Source of the DNA: Streptomyces sp. D2-8
GTDB lineage: Bacteria > Actinomycetota > Actinomycetes > Streptomycetales > Streptomycetaceae
Direction: 5' to 3'
Assembly (NCBI RefSeq): GCF_023184515.1
Contig: NZ_JAAHBP010000003.1
Coordinates: 744,001-808,000, forward strand
Length of the DNA stretch: 64,000 nt
Shown here: piece by piece, positions 7,986 through 15,690 of the stretch
Position numbering within the stretch: position 1 is the first letter of the stretch
Layout: each line of letters starts with the position of its first letter
Program-made: the position numbers and the translations under genes
Notes under the pieces: model-generated
Seen by the model: only the letters and a program-made list of their open reading frames with translations
Database searches by the model: none
Told to the model about the DNA's origin: nothing

Positions 7986-8945
7986 GTGAGTGATGAAGGA
8001 AGTGATCGCAGGACACGCGTCACCGTGCTGGTGGCGCTCGCGGCCAATCTGGTGATAGCGGTGGCCAAGGCCATCGGCGGCCTGGCAGCGGGGTCACCCG
8101 CCCTGCTGTCCGAGGCGGCCCATTCGGTGGCCGACAGTCTGAACGAGGTGTTCCTGCTCGCGGCGCTGCGCCGCAGCCGTCGCCCCGCCGACCGGCGTCA
8201 TCCTTTCGGCTACGGCAAGGAGCGGTTCTTCTGGTCGCTCCTCGCGGCTGTCGGGATCTTCGTGATGGGCGGCTGTTTCTCCTTCTTCCAGGGCTTCGAG
8301 GCCCTGGCGAGCGGTTCGGAGGAGAATCTCAGCGGCTATGTGGCAGGCCTGATCGTGCTCGGTATCGCCCTCCTCGCGGAGGGCGGTTCGCTGTTGCGCG
8401 CGCTGTACCAGGTGCGCCGGCAGGGTGGCACGAGCGCCGGGCTGCGTGATCCGGCTCTGCGGACGGTCGTCGCCGAGGACGGCACCGCGGTGCTCGGCGT
8501 CACCCTGGCCATCGTGGGCATGGCGCTGCACATGGTCACCGGCCAGGTGGTGTGGGAGGCGTCCGCCTCGCTCGCGATCGGCGCGCTGCTGGTCTACGTG
8601 GCGTTCCGGCTGGGCCGCGACGCCCGCGACCAGCTGATCGGCGAGGCGGCCGACCCGGAGTCGAGCGGGCGGATCCAGGCGCTGCTGTGTGCCCAGCCCG
8701 AGATCGACAGTGTGGAAGCGCTGTTCACGATGAAGACCGGGCTGGACACGGCCCTGGTGGCCGCCCGCGTCGACCTGGTGCCCGGCCTGGACAGCGAGCG
8801 GGTCGAGGAGGTCGCCGTCCGCATCAAGCGATCCATCGCCCGGACGGTGCCCGAGGCCGACCAGATCTTCCTCGACGTGACCGACCGCCTCGCCCGCGAG
8901 GCAGCGGAAAGCCCCGCCGCGACGGGGGAACGCGGCGGGGCCTGA
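7986..8945 (+). CDS. cation diffusion facilitator family transporter
   Basis: A 319-residue CDF protein. Six hydrophobic segments span about residues 10-190. The metal-site motif in the second helix reads HSVADSLNE (the usual H/D-x3-D pattern), and HPFGYGKERFFWSL is the typical loop before helix 3. The C-terminal cytoplasmic domain covers about 205-300. CDF proteins export Zn, Fe, Mn or Co in exchange for protons, but the sequence does not settle which metal. GTG 7986 is the best available start, though its ribosome site is weak. Its last codons are part of a terminator-like hairpin. Confidence 0.87.
   Translation: MSDEGSDRRTRVTVLVALAANLVIAVAKAIGGLAAGSPALLSEAAHSVADSLNEVFLLAALRRSRRPADRRHPFGYGKERFFWSLLAAVGIFVMGGCFSFFQGFEALASGSEENLSGYVAGLIVLGIALLAEGGSLLRALYQVRRQGGTSAGLRDPALRTVVAEDGTAVLGVTLAIVGMALHMVTGQVVWEASASLAIGALLVYVAFRLGRDARDQLIGEAADPESSGRIQALLCAQPEIDSVEALFTMKTGLDTALVAARVDLVPGLDSERVEEVAVRIKRSIARTVPEADQIFLDVTDRLAREAAESPAATGERGGA
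8911..8941 (+). terminator. hairpin embedded in the end of the CDF gene
   Basis: GCCCCGCCGCG (8911-8921) pairs with CGCGGCGGGGC (8931-8941), an 11-bp stem with a 9-base loop that ends one base before the TGA. The stem therefore doubles as coding sequence. Confidence 0.6.
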
Positions 8946-9000
8946 ACCTCGCGTGCCCCCTCGCGGCCGGTTCACACACACGAGGAGGAAGTTCTTCCCG

Positions 9001-9027
9001 GCCGGCTGCCCGCACCGGGCAGCCGGC
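9001..9027. terminator. bidirectional terminator between CDF and DDN-like genes
   Basis: GCCGGCTGCCC (9001-9011) and GGGCAGCCGGC (9017-9027) form a perfect 11-bp stem with a 5-base loop between two convergent genes. Confidence 0.75.
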
Positions 9028-9034
9028 CCCTGTC

Positions 9035-9523
9035 TCAGCCCTCCTGGGGCGGCTCCAGTACGAACACCGGAATCTCCCGGTCCGTCTTTTTCTGGTAGTC
9101 GGCATACGCCGGGTACGCCGCGACGGCCCGCTCCCACCATGCCGCCTTCTCCTCGCCCGTCACCTCACGGGCGGTCATGTCCTGCTTCACCGGCCCGTCC
9201 TGGAGCTCCACATGCGGGTCGGCCCGGAGGTTGAAGTACCAGACGGGGTGCTTGGGCGACCCGCCGAGGGAGGCCACCGCGGCGTAACGCCCCTCGTGCT
9301 CCACCCGCATCACCGGTGTCTTGCGCAGCTTTCCGCTCCTGGCACCGCGTGAGGTCAGGAGGACGACCGGCATCTTCGAGCCCTGCAACGTAGTCCCCTC
9401 CGTACCGCCGGAGCTCTCGTACAGCTCCACCTGCTTGCGCACCCACTGCGTCGGGCTGGGTTCGTACTCGCCTTCGAGAGGCATGGCATCCGTCCCATCG
9501 TCGCGTCCGAGGCTCATCGCCAC
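9035..9523 (-). CDS. F420-dependent nitroreductase/quinone reductase (DDN-like) family protein
   Basis: A 162-residue protein of the deazaflavin (F420)-dependent nitroreductase family. The segment [20 protein letters not shown] followed by [16 protein letters not shown] is diagnostic of this split-barrel group (Ddn/Rv3547-like). Such enzymes reduce quinones or nitro-compounds using F420H2 and often associate with the membrane. The start is uncertain: GTG 9523 and ATG 9517 are both possible, with only weak ribosome sites. Confidence 0.85.
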   Translation of the reverse strand: MAMSLGRDDGTDAMPLEGEYEPSPTQWVRKQVELYESSGGTEGTTLQGSKMPVVLLTSRGARSGKLRKTPVMRVEHEGRYAAVASLGGSPKHPVWYFNLRADPHVELQDGPVKQDMTAREVTGEEKAAWWERAVAAYPAYADYQKKTDREIPVFVLEPPQEG

Positions 9524-9586
9524 CTGGCTTCAACGTCCGTGCCCCCGGGAATCATCCGCACCGGCCGGATCCGGCCGGACGTGGAC

Positions 9587-10219
9587 TCACCCCGGCGCGA
9601 GTGCCATCCGCACGGCCAGAGCCGTCATCACCCCGCTCGCCACCAGTGCCGTCGCCAGCCGCCCTCGATGGCCGGTCAGCACCCGGCCCAGCAGCGCTCC
9701 GCTCCCGGCCAGCAGCACCTGCCAGCTCGCGGAGGCGGCGAAGGCGGCTGCCACGAACACGCCCTGCTCCAGCGGACCGGCCGGGCCCGTGGCCTGGGAA
9801 CCGAGCACGAGGGCCGCGAAATAGATGACGGTGGTGGGGTTCAGCAGGGTGATGCCCAGCAGACCCAGACAGGCCCGGGCGGGGCTCGGGGGAGCGGGGG
9901 CGCTCCGGGTCGCGAGCCGGTGGCCGCGGTACTCGCGCACGGCGGTGACCGTGCCCCAGGCCGCCAGCGCGAGCAGCACCAGCACGCAGACCCACCGCAG
10001 CGGCCCGAGCACCGGCCGCAGCGCGGCCGCGAGGGCCGTGCCCCCGAGGGTGGCCGCGAGGGCGTAGAGCCCGTCGGCGGTGGCGACACCGAGCGCGGCG
10101 CTGACACCGGTGCGCAGGGAGGTGCGGGCGGTGAGGGAGACGAGGTAGGTCCCGACGGCCCCCACGGGGACGGCGATGCCGTACCCGGCGAGCAGCCCCG
10201 CGACGAGCGCGGCCGTCAT
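9587..10219 (-). CDS. LysE-family amino-acid/metabolite exporter
   Basis: A 210-residue protein with six predicted membrane helices and LysE/RhtB landmarks: GIAVPVGAVGTYLVSLT in helix 1, SAALGVATADGLYALAA in helix 2 and LLNPTTVIYFAAL, the equivalent of the conserved NPK/N segment. The family exports amino acids or related metabolites. I start at ATG 10219; the reading frame stays open to 10570 but those upstream residues are Arg/Pro-rich and do not look like this family. Its substrate is unknown. Confidence 0.8.
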   Translation of the reverse strand: MTAALVAGLLAGYGIAVPVGAVGTYLVSLTARTSLRTGVSAALGVATADGLYALAATLGGTALAAALRPVLGPLRWVCVLVLLALAAWGTVTAVREYRGHRLATRSAPAPPSPARACLGLLGITLLNPTTVIYFAALVLGSQATGPAGPLEQGVFVAAAFAASASWQVLLAGSGALLGRVLTGHRGRLATALVASGVMTALAVRMALAPG

Positions 10220-10568
10220 GACCGCGGCGGAGTCGGACCTCCCCGGCGGCCGGACTGCCGCTGTCGGCGCGGGGCAGAGGCGGCGACGGACGGCGGCAGG
10301 AGAACGGTGAACGTAGGCATGGCCGGATCCTGCGGCCTGCCCCGCCGTACCGACAACCGGTTTTCGAATCGGCGTGGCCGCACCCGCGCCCGGGCGAGGA
10401 CGCGGAGCCCGCAACACGGGCCACCGTCCCCGGTGTTCGAACGGGAAGACGGCAGCCCCCGGCCATGTTGCCGCCACCGGCGATCTGGCCGAACTTCGCG
10501 TCGCCCTATAGGTGCCTGGGGCATCTAATGAAGATCGGCACGACGCACTACTCGTCTGCGAGGTCTTC
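10220..10568. other. 349-bp divergent intergenic region (LysE / CYP105D)
   Basis: No gene is supported here. The LysE frame stays open across it but codes for low-complexity Arg/Pro sequence. It should hold the promoters of both flanking genes; the stretch just before the P450 (around 10505-10535) is the least GC-rich part. Confidence 0.5.
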
Positions 10569-11765
10569 ATGACGGAAACGACCGCACCCGTCGCCTTCCC
10601 CCAGAGCCGGACCTGCCCCTACCACCCGCCCGCCGCCTACGACGCGCTGCGCACCGAACGCCCCCTGAGCCGCGTCACCCTCTTCGACGGCCGCGAGGCC
10701 TGGCTGGTCAGCGGGCACGCCACCGCCCGCGCACTGCTGGCCGACCCGCGGCTGTCGTCCAACCGCGACCGGCCCGGCTTCCCCGCCCCCACCAAGCGCT
10801 TCGCCGGGATCCGCGACCGCAGAACGGCCCTGCTCGGCGTCGACGACCCCGAGCACCGCGCCCAGCGGCGGATGGTCGTCGGGGACTTCACCCTCAAGCG
10901 GGCCGTCGAACTCCGGCCACGGATCCAGCAGATCGTGGACGAACGGCTCGACGCGATGATCGCCCGGGGCCCGGCCGCGGACCTGGTGAGTGCCTTCGCG
11001 CTGCCCGTGCCGTCCATGGTGATCTGCGCCCTGCTCGGCGTCCCCTACGCCGACCACGACTTCTTCGAGACCCAGTCGCGACGGCTGCTGCGCGGCCCGG
11101 AGACCGCCGACGTCCTCGACGCCCGGGACCGGCTGGAGTCGTACTTCGGCGACCTGATCGACCGCAAGCAGCGGGACCCCGGCACCGGCCTGCTGGACGA
11201 CCTGGTCCACCGGCAGCTGCGCGAGGGCGACCTCGACCGCGAGGGCCTGATCGCCATGGCCCTCATCCTGCTGGTCGCGGGCCACGAGACGACCGCCAAC
11301 ATGATCTCGCTCGGCACCTTCACCCTGCTCCAGCACCCCGAGCGGCTCGCCGAGCTGCGCGCGGACCCGCGACTGCTGCCGGCCGCGGTCGAGGAGCTGA
11401 TGCGGATGCTGTCGATCGCGGACGGCATGCTGCGTCTCGCCGTCGAGGACATCGAGGTGGCCGGGACGACGATCCGCAAGGGTGAGGGGGTGGTCTTCGC
11501 GACCTCCGTCATCAACCGCGACGAGAGCGTCTACCCCGAGCCGGACACCCTCGACTGGAGCCGCCCGGCCCGTCACCACGTCGCGTTCGGCTTCGGGATC
11601 CACCAGTGCCTCGGCCAGAACCTCGCCCGCGCCGAACTGGAGATCGCCCTGCACAGCCTCTTCGACCGGCTGCCCACCCTGCGCCTGGCCGCTCCGGCCG
11701 AGGAGATCCCGTTCAAGCCGGGCGACACCATCCAGGGGATGCTGGAACTCCCCGTGACCTGGTAA
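10569..11765 (+). CDS. cytochrome P450, CYP105D-like
   Basis: A 398-residue P450 with all key residues: I-helix AGHETT, K-helix ExxR within EELMRMLS, and heme loop FGFGIHQCLGQNLARAE (Cys347). The opening PQSRTCPYHPPAAYDALR, the central LPVPSMVICALLGVPYADH and the end KPGDTIQGMLELPV match the CYP105D subfamily (S. griseus SoyC type), which hydroxylates a broad range of xenobiotics. A ferredoxin gene starts 13 bases downstream and is the likely electron donor. The ATG at 10569 was preferred over the longer open frame. Contrast with the P450 at 4119, which lacks ExxR. Confidence 0.93.
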   Translation: MTETTAPVAFPQSRTCPYHPPAAYDALRTERPLSRVTLFDGREAWLVSGHATARALLADPRLSSNRDRPGFPAPTKRFAGIRDRRTALLGVDDPEHRAQRRMVVGDFTLKRAVELRPRIQQIVDERLDAMIARGPAADLVSAFALPVPSMVICALLGVPYADHDFFETQSRRLLRGPETADVLDARDRLESYFGDLIDRKQRDPGTGLLDDLVHRQLREGDLDREGLIAMALILLVAGHETTANMISLGTFTLLQHPERLAELRADPRLLPAAVEELMRMLSIADGMLRLAVEDIEVAGTTIRKGEGVVFATSVINRDESVYPEPDTLDWSRPARHHVAFGFGIHQCLGQNLARAELEIALHSLFDRLPTLRLAAPAEEIPFKPGDTIQGMLELPVTW

Positions 11766-11778
11766 GAGGCTTCCGCAC

Positions 11779-11976
11779 ATGCACATCGACATCGACAAGG
11801 ACATCTGCATCGGTGCGGGCCAGTGCGCCCTGACCGCCCCGGAGGTGTTCACCCAGGACGACGACGGCTACAGCACCCTGCTGCCCGGCGGGGAGGACAG
11901 CGGCAGCCCGCTGCTGCGGGAGGCGGCCCGCGCCTGCCCGGTCAGCGCCATCTCCGTGTCCGAGACGGTGAGCTGA
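11779..11976 (+). CDS. 3Fe-4S ferredoxin, partner of the CYP105D P450
   Basis: A 65-residue ferredoxin. Cys10, Cys16 and Cys53 (CIGAGQC and ACP) are the three ligands of a 3Fe-4S cluster; position 13, the usual fourth ligand of 4Fe-4S forms, is alanine. It lies 13 bases downstream of the P450, as in the soyC-soyB arrangement, and almost certainly donates electrons to it. Its end is only 9 bases from the end of the convergent TetR gene. Confidence 0.93.
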   Translation: MHIDIDKDICIGAGQCALTAPEVFTQDDDGYSTLLPGGEDSGSPLLREAARACPVSAISVSETVS

Positions 11977-11985
11977 CACCGGATC

Positions 11986-12537
11986 TCACGCGGCGTCCAG
12001 GAGCCGCCGGGCCGCCTCGCGCGCCTCGGCGGCGGGCTCGGCGCTCCTGGTGACGCCCGCCGTGGCCATGGCACCCTCGGCCAGCAGGAACAGCTGCCCG
12101 GCCAGCGCGCCGGGCAGCCCCGCCGCCGCCACGAGCGCGTCGAGGTAGGCGCGGAACGCCCGCTTGTGCGCGCGCACCTGGGCCGCCACGCGCGCCGAGG
12201 TGGCGCCCAGCTCGCCGTACGCGTTGAGCCACGCGCAGCCGCGAAAGCCCGGCTCGCCGAACCACATCCCGAGCCAGTCGAACACGGCCAGGAGCCGCTG
12301 CTCCGGCTCCGCGTGCCCCTCGACGTACTCGGCCAGCTGCCCGCGCCAGCGCGTGTCGCGCCGCTCCAGATACGCCTCCACCAGGTGCTCCTTCGCCGGG
12401 AACAGCTGGTAGAGCCGCTTGAGCGAGACCCCGGAGGCGCCGCGGACGTCGTCCATGCCGACGGACTGCACACCCCGCCCGTAGAACAACTCCTCGGCGG
12501 CGTCCAGCGCCCGCTCCCGGGCCTCTGCGCTGTCCAT
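11986..12537 (-). CDS. TetR/AcrR-family regulator
   Basis: A 183-residue TetR protein. The N-terminal helix-turn-helix (about 5-50) includes ALDAAEELFYGRGVQSVGMDD and GVSLKRLYQLFPAKEHLV. The C-terminal all-helical domain (GFRGCAWLNAYGELG) resembles the subgroup that controls small oxidoreductase or SnoaL-like genes. The ATG at 12537 has AAGGAGG eight bases upstream. Two palindromes, 12557-12572 and 12591-12608, lie in the 91-bp gap to the divergent gene at 12629 and are the likely operators, so it probably represses itself and that gene. It may or may not act on the P450 operon, whose 3' end it faces. Confidence 0.9.
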   Translation of the reverse strand: MDSAEARERALDAAEELFYGRGVQSVGMDDVRGASGVSLKRLYQLFPAKEHLVEAYLERRDTRWRGQLAEYVEGHAEPEQRLLAVFDWLGMWFGEPGFRGCAWLNAYGELGATSARVAAQVRAHKRAFRAYLDALVAAAGLPGALAGQLFLLAEGAMATAGVTRSAEPAAEAREAARRLLDAA

Positions 12538-12556
12538 GGACGACCCTCCTTGACGC

Positions 12557-12572
12557 GAGAACGAGCGTTCTC
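12557..12572. promoter_or_regulatory. TetR operator, copy 1 (inferred)
   Basis: GAGAACG-AG-CGTTCTC, an inverted repeat with 7-bp arms, lies 20 bases upstream of the TetR start codon. Confidence 0.7.
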
Positions 12573-12590
12573 CTACGGTAGCAGCCCTGC

Positions 12591-12608
12591 GGAGAACGCT
12601 CGTTCTCC
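12591..12608. promoter_or_regulatory. TetR operator, copy 2 (inferred)
   Basis: GGAGAACG-CT-CGTTCTCC, an inverted repeat with 8-bp arms and the same core as the copy at 12557, lies 21 bases upstream of the divergent SnoaL-like gene. The two copies have the same half-site and lie on opposite sides of the shared promoter region. Confidence 0.75.
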
Positions 12609-12628
12609 CTTGCTGACAGGGAGGATCC

Positions 12629-13087
12629 ATGTCCGACCGCCCGCCGCTGCCGCCCTTCACCCGCGAGAGCGCCGCACAGAAGGTCCAGGCCGCCGAGGAC
12701 GCCTGGAACACCCGCGACCCGCACAAGGTCGCCCTCGCCTACGCGCCGGACTCCGTCTGGCGCAACCGCGACACCTTCGTCACCGGCCGCGCCGAGATCG
12801 CCGAACTCCTGACCCGCAAGTGGGAGCGCGAGCAGGAGTACGCGCTGCGCAAGGACCTGTGGGCCTTCGACGGCAACCGCATCGCCGTCCGCTTCCAGTA
12901 CGAGTGCCGCGACACCGACGGGCAGTGGTGGCGCGCCTACGGCAACGAACTGTGGGAGTTCGACGAGCACGGCCTGATGACCCGGCGCGAGGCGAGCATC
13001 AACGACGTGCCGATCGAGGAGAAGGAGCGCCGTATCCACGGTCCACGGCCGGAGGCCGAACGGGGAGAGACGTTCCCCCTCCGGTGA
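12629..13087 (+). CDS. DUF1348 / NTF2-like (SnoaL-fold) protein
   Basis: A 152-residue DUF1348 protein with the NTF2-like cone fold. The motifs [31 protein letters not shown] and [18 protein letters not shown] are characteristic. Close relatives are uncharacterised and catalytic residues cannot be assigned. The gene is divergent from the TetR gene and its promoter region carries the two shared palindromes, so it is probably the main target of that repressor. The ATG has GGGAGGA just upstream. Confidence 0.85.
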   Translation: MSDRPPLPPFTRESAAQKVQAAEDAWNTRDPHKVALAYAPDSVWRNRDTFVTGRAEIAELLTRKWEREQEYALRKDLWAFDGNRIAVRFQYECRDTDGQWWRAYGNELWEFDEHGLMTRREASINDVPIEEKERRIHGPRPEAERGETFPLR

Positions 13088-13115
13088 GCCCGGGGGAGTC
13101 GCTAGGGTTTCCGGG

Positions 13116-14768
13116 ATGACCGAACAGGCCGCCGCCCGGAAACCCTTCCTCTACGTCGTCGTCTGTGCCGCCGGCATCGCCGCCGACGTCAGCAAACTGA
13201 TCACCGCCGCGCAGGAACGGGACTGGGAGGTGGGCGTCATCGCGACGCCCGTCGCCATGAACGGCTTCTTCGACACCTCCGCCGTCGAGGCGCGGACGGG
13301 CCGCCCGATCCGCTCCGCCTGGCGTACCCCCGGCGAGCCGCGCCCGTTCCCGGCACCCGACGCCGTGGTCGTCGCGCCCGCCACCTTCAACACGGTCAAC
13401 AAGTGGGCGGCCGGCATCGCCGACACCCTCGCCCTGGGCACCCTGTGCGAGGTCGCGGGCACCGGTGTGCCGGTCGCCGTCCTGCCGTGCGTGGCCGGCG
13501 CGCTGGCCGCCCACCCCGCCTACCGGGAGAGCCTCGAACGGCTGCGCGGGATGGGCGTGCGGTTCGGCGAGCCGTACACGGGAGAGCCGGGGGAGGGCGG
13601 CGGGCGGCCGGAGTTCGGGTGGGAACGGGCCCTGGACCTGATCGGACGCGGCCGACGGTCAGGCGCGCTGCCGACCGCGGCCCCATCTGGGGACAGCGAT
13701 GGTGACGGTCCGTCAGGCATCCTGCCCGGCCGCGTCTTCGAGCACACACGAACACGTACGCTCCCCGTGGAAGCCCTCCCGAAGACAGGAGCAGCAACGA
13801 TGCAGTACGTGAAGCTCGGTTCGACGGGCCTGGACGTCTCGCGGATCTGTCTGGGGTGCATGACCTACGGTCTGCCCGACCGCGGTCCGCACGAGTGGAC
13901 CCTCGACGAGGAGGCCTCGCGCCCGCTGATACGGCAGGCGGTCGAGGCGGGGATCAACTTCTTCGACACGGCGAACGTCTACTCCGACGGCACCAGTGAG
14001 GAGATCGTCGGCCGGGCCCTGCGCGACTTCGCCCGCCGCGACGAGATCGTCCTCGCGACGAAGGTGCACGGCAGGATGCGGCCCGGACCGAACGGCGGCG
14101 GACTGTCCCGCAAGGCGATCATGACCGAGCTCGACCAGAGCCTCACCCGCCTCGGCACCGACTACGTCGACCTCTACCAGATCCACCGCTTCGACCCGCA
14201 CACCCCGGTCGAGGAGACGATGGAGGCCCTGCACGACGTCGTCAAGGCGGGCAAGGTCCGCTACATCGGGGCGAGTTCGATGTACGCCTGGCAGTTCTCC
14301 AAGGCCCAGTACACCGCGCGGCTGAACGGCTGGACCCGTTTCGTCTCCATGCAGAACCACTACAACCTGATCTACCGCGAGGAGGAGCGCGAGATGCTCC
14401 CCCTGTGCGCGGACCAGGGCGTCGGCGTCCTGCCCTGGAGCCCGCTCGCCCGAGGCCGCCTCACCCGGGACTGGGACACCACGACCGAGCGCAGCGCCAC
14501 CGACACCTTCGGCAGCACCCTGTACCAGGAGGGCGACCGCACCATCGTCGAGGCGGTCACCCGTATCGCCGGCGAGCGGGGCGTCCCGCGCGCGCAGGTC
14601 GCCCTCGCCTGGCTCCTCCACCAGCCCACGGTGACCGCCCCGATCGTCGGCGCGTCCAAGCCCGGGCACCTGGAGGACGCGGTGGCTGCCGTGGAGATCC
14701 GGCTGAGCGACAAGGAGCTGGAGGAACTTCAGCACCCGTACGGCCCCCATCCCGTCGCCGGGCACTGA
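13116..14768 (+). CDS. flavoprotein ORF running in frame into an aldo/keto reductase
   Basis: The first 185 residues are a flavoprotein of the phosphopantothenoylcysteine-decarboxylase-like fold: YVVVCAAGIAADVSKL at the N terminus, then DAVVVAPATFNTVNKWAAGIADT, the usual FMN-site loop. After LDLIGRGRR the frame does not stop. It runs through about 45 residues that look like spacer sequence and joins the aldo/keto reductase that starts at 13800. The predicted product is 550 residues. Either the flavoprotein lost its stop codon, producing a fusion or read-through protein, or the base sequence has a small error there. The ribosome site before 13800 argues that the reductase is also made alone. 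The substrate of the flavoprotein is unknown. Confidence 0.6.
   Translation: MTEQAAARKPFLYVVVCAAGIAADVSKLITAAQERDWEVGVIATPVAMNGFFDTSAVEARTGRPIRSAWRTPGEPRPFPAPDAVVVAPATFNTVNKWAAGIADTLALGTLCEVAGTGVPVAVLPCVAGALAAHPAYRESLERLRGMGVRFGEPYTGEPGEGGGRPEFGWERALDLIGRGRRSGALPTAAPSGDSDGDGPSGILPGRVFEHTRTRTLPVEALPKTGAATMQYVKLGSTGLDVSRICLGCMTYGLPDRGPHEWTLDEEASRPLIRQAVEAGINFFDTANVYSDGTSEEIVGRALRDFARRDEIVLATKVHGRMRPGPNGGGLSRKAIMTELDQSLTRLGTDYVDLYQIHRFDPHTPVEETMEALHDVVKAGKVRYIGASSMYAWQFSKAQYTARLNGWTRFVSMQNHYNLIYREEEREMLPLCADQGVGVLPWSPLARGRLTRDWDTTTERSATDTFGSTLYQEGDRTIVEAVTRIAGERGVPRAQVALAWLLHQPTVTAPIVGASKPGHLEDAVAAVEIRLSDKELEELQHPYGPHPVAGH
13800..14768 (+). CDS. aldo/keto reductase
   Basis: A 322-residue AKR (TIM-barrel, NADPH-dependent) starting MQYVKLGSTGLDVSRICLG. 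The catalytic tetrad is present: Asp56, Tyr61 (DTANVYSDG), Lys88 (ATKVHG) and His129 (QIHRFD). Family members reduce aldehydes and ketones; the sequence resembles the broad YajO/YghZ-like set. AGGAG nine bases before the ATG marks it as an independent translation start, although the upstream flavoprotein frame reads straight into it. It converges on the PhyH gene. Confidence 0.9.
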   Translation: MQYVKLGSTGLDVSRICLGCMTYGLPDRGPHEWTLDEEASRPLIRQAVEAGINFFDTANVYSDGTSEEIVGRALRDFARRDEIVLATKVHGRMRPGPNGGGLSRKAIMTELDQSLTRLGTDYVDLYQIHRFDPHTPVEETMEALHDVVKAGKVRYIGASSMYAWQFSKAQYTARLNGWTRFVSMQNHYNLIYREEEREMLPLCADQGVGVLPWSPLARGRLTRDWDTTTERSATDTFGSTLYQEGDRTIVEAVTRIAGERGVPRAQVALAWLLHQPTVTAPIVGASKPGHLEDAVAAVEIRLSDKELEELQHPYGPHPVAGH

Positions 14769-14784
14769 ACGCGGCACGCGAAGC

Positions 14785-15627
14785 TCAGTGGGGCCCCTGC
14801 GGCGCGAACTCCGTTCCGCAGGGGCCCGACCCCTCGCTCTCCGCCAGTTCCACCCTCGCCCCGCTCATCGTCAGCGTCCGGTAGTACCGCCCGATCCGCT
14901 CCGCAGACCGTCCCACGTAGTGCCCGATGAACGACCGCCGGAACCGCTCGGCCGACCGGTTCGGCTGCGATCCGTGCACCAGGCTCCCGTTGAAGAACAG
15001 GACGTCCCCCGGCGCCATGTCCACCGGGACCGGCGTCAGCCCCGTCGGCGGCGGAACGAACTCCCGGGCGAAGGACACATCCGAGTCGGCCTGCTCCGGG
15101 CAGAAGAGGTCCATGCGATGCGTGCCCGGCACGACCTCCAGCCCGCCGTTCTCCCGGTCGATCACATCGCAGGCCACCCACGCCGCCACACAGGTGCCCG
15201 GCTCCACCCGCAGATAGAAGTTGTCCTGGTGCAGCGCCTGCCCCCGGGCCCCCGGCGGCTTGAAGTAGAACATGCTCTGCGCGGCCAGCACCTCCTCCCC
15301 GAGAAGCACCTCCAGAACCGTCCGCAGCCGGGCGTCCAGCAGGACCTCACGCGCGACGCCGTTGATCTCGTGCGGGTGCATCACCCGGGGCCAGACGTGC
15401 AGCGGATCGACGCCCGGCGCGTCCGCCGCGCGCGGCTCGAAGTGCCCGGGCACCGGACCGGCCGCCCGCAGCGCCGCGAACTCGTCGCACAGCCGGTCGG
15501 TCTCGTCGGCCCCGAAGAGCCCGCGCACTACCGTGAAGCCGTCCTCCTCGAACCCCTCCCGGTACCGCCGGAGCCCGGCGGGGTCCAGGATGGAAGCGCC
15601 GGTGGCGCCATTGCCCGTGACTGTCAT
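14785..15627 (-). CDS. phytanoyl-CoA dioxygenase (PhyH) family protein
   Basis: A 280-residue Fe(II)/2-oxoglutarate dioxygenase of the PhyH family. The metal-binding facial triad is visible as HQD in ALHQDNFYLRV (about residues 133-135) with a distal His in VHGSQPN (about 217) and the 2-oxoglutarate-binding Arg in RRSF (about 229). Bacterial PhyH enzymes hydroxylate amino acids, ectoine or secondary metabolites. It is divergent from the AraC gene at 15691, which is probably its regulator. Its 3' end contains a long hairpin. Confidence 0.9.
   Translation of the reverse strand: MTVTGNGATGASILDPAGLRRYREGFEEDGFTVVRGLFGADETDRLCDEFAALRAAGPVPGHFEPRAADAPGVDPLHVWPRVMHPHEINGVAREVLLDARLRTVLEVLLGEEVLAAQSMFYFKPPGARGQALHQDNFYLRVEPGTCVAAWVACDVIDRENGGLEVVPGTHRMDLFCPEQADSDVSFAREFVPPPTGLTPVPVDMAPGDVLFFNGSLVHGSQPNRSAERFRRSFIGHYVGRSAERIGRYYRTLTMSGARVELAESEGSGPCGTEFAPQGPH
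14791..14827. terminator. terminator hairpin overlapping the PhyH 3' end
   Basis: GGGCCCCTGCGG (14791-14802) and CCGCAGGGGCCC (14816-14827) form a perfect 12-bp stem with a 13-base loop between convergent genes. The stem lies inside the last PhyH codons. Confidence 0.65.
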
Positions 15628-15690
15628 GAACGCACTCCTCGGTCAGGTGTCCTCGGTCCGAAACGCTAGGCCGCCCAGCCGTCGAGGAGG

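Noticed and set aside
6860..8074. Longer start for the GST-like gene
   Set aside because: The added residues overlap the divergent CDF start and have no similarity to the family, while ATG 7885 has a strong ribosome site.
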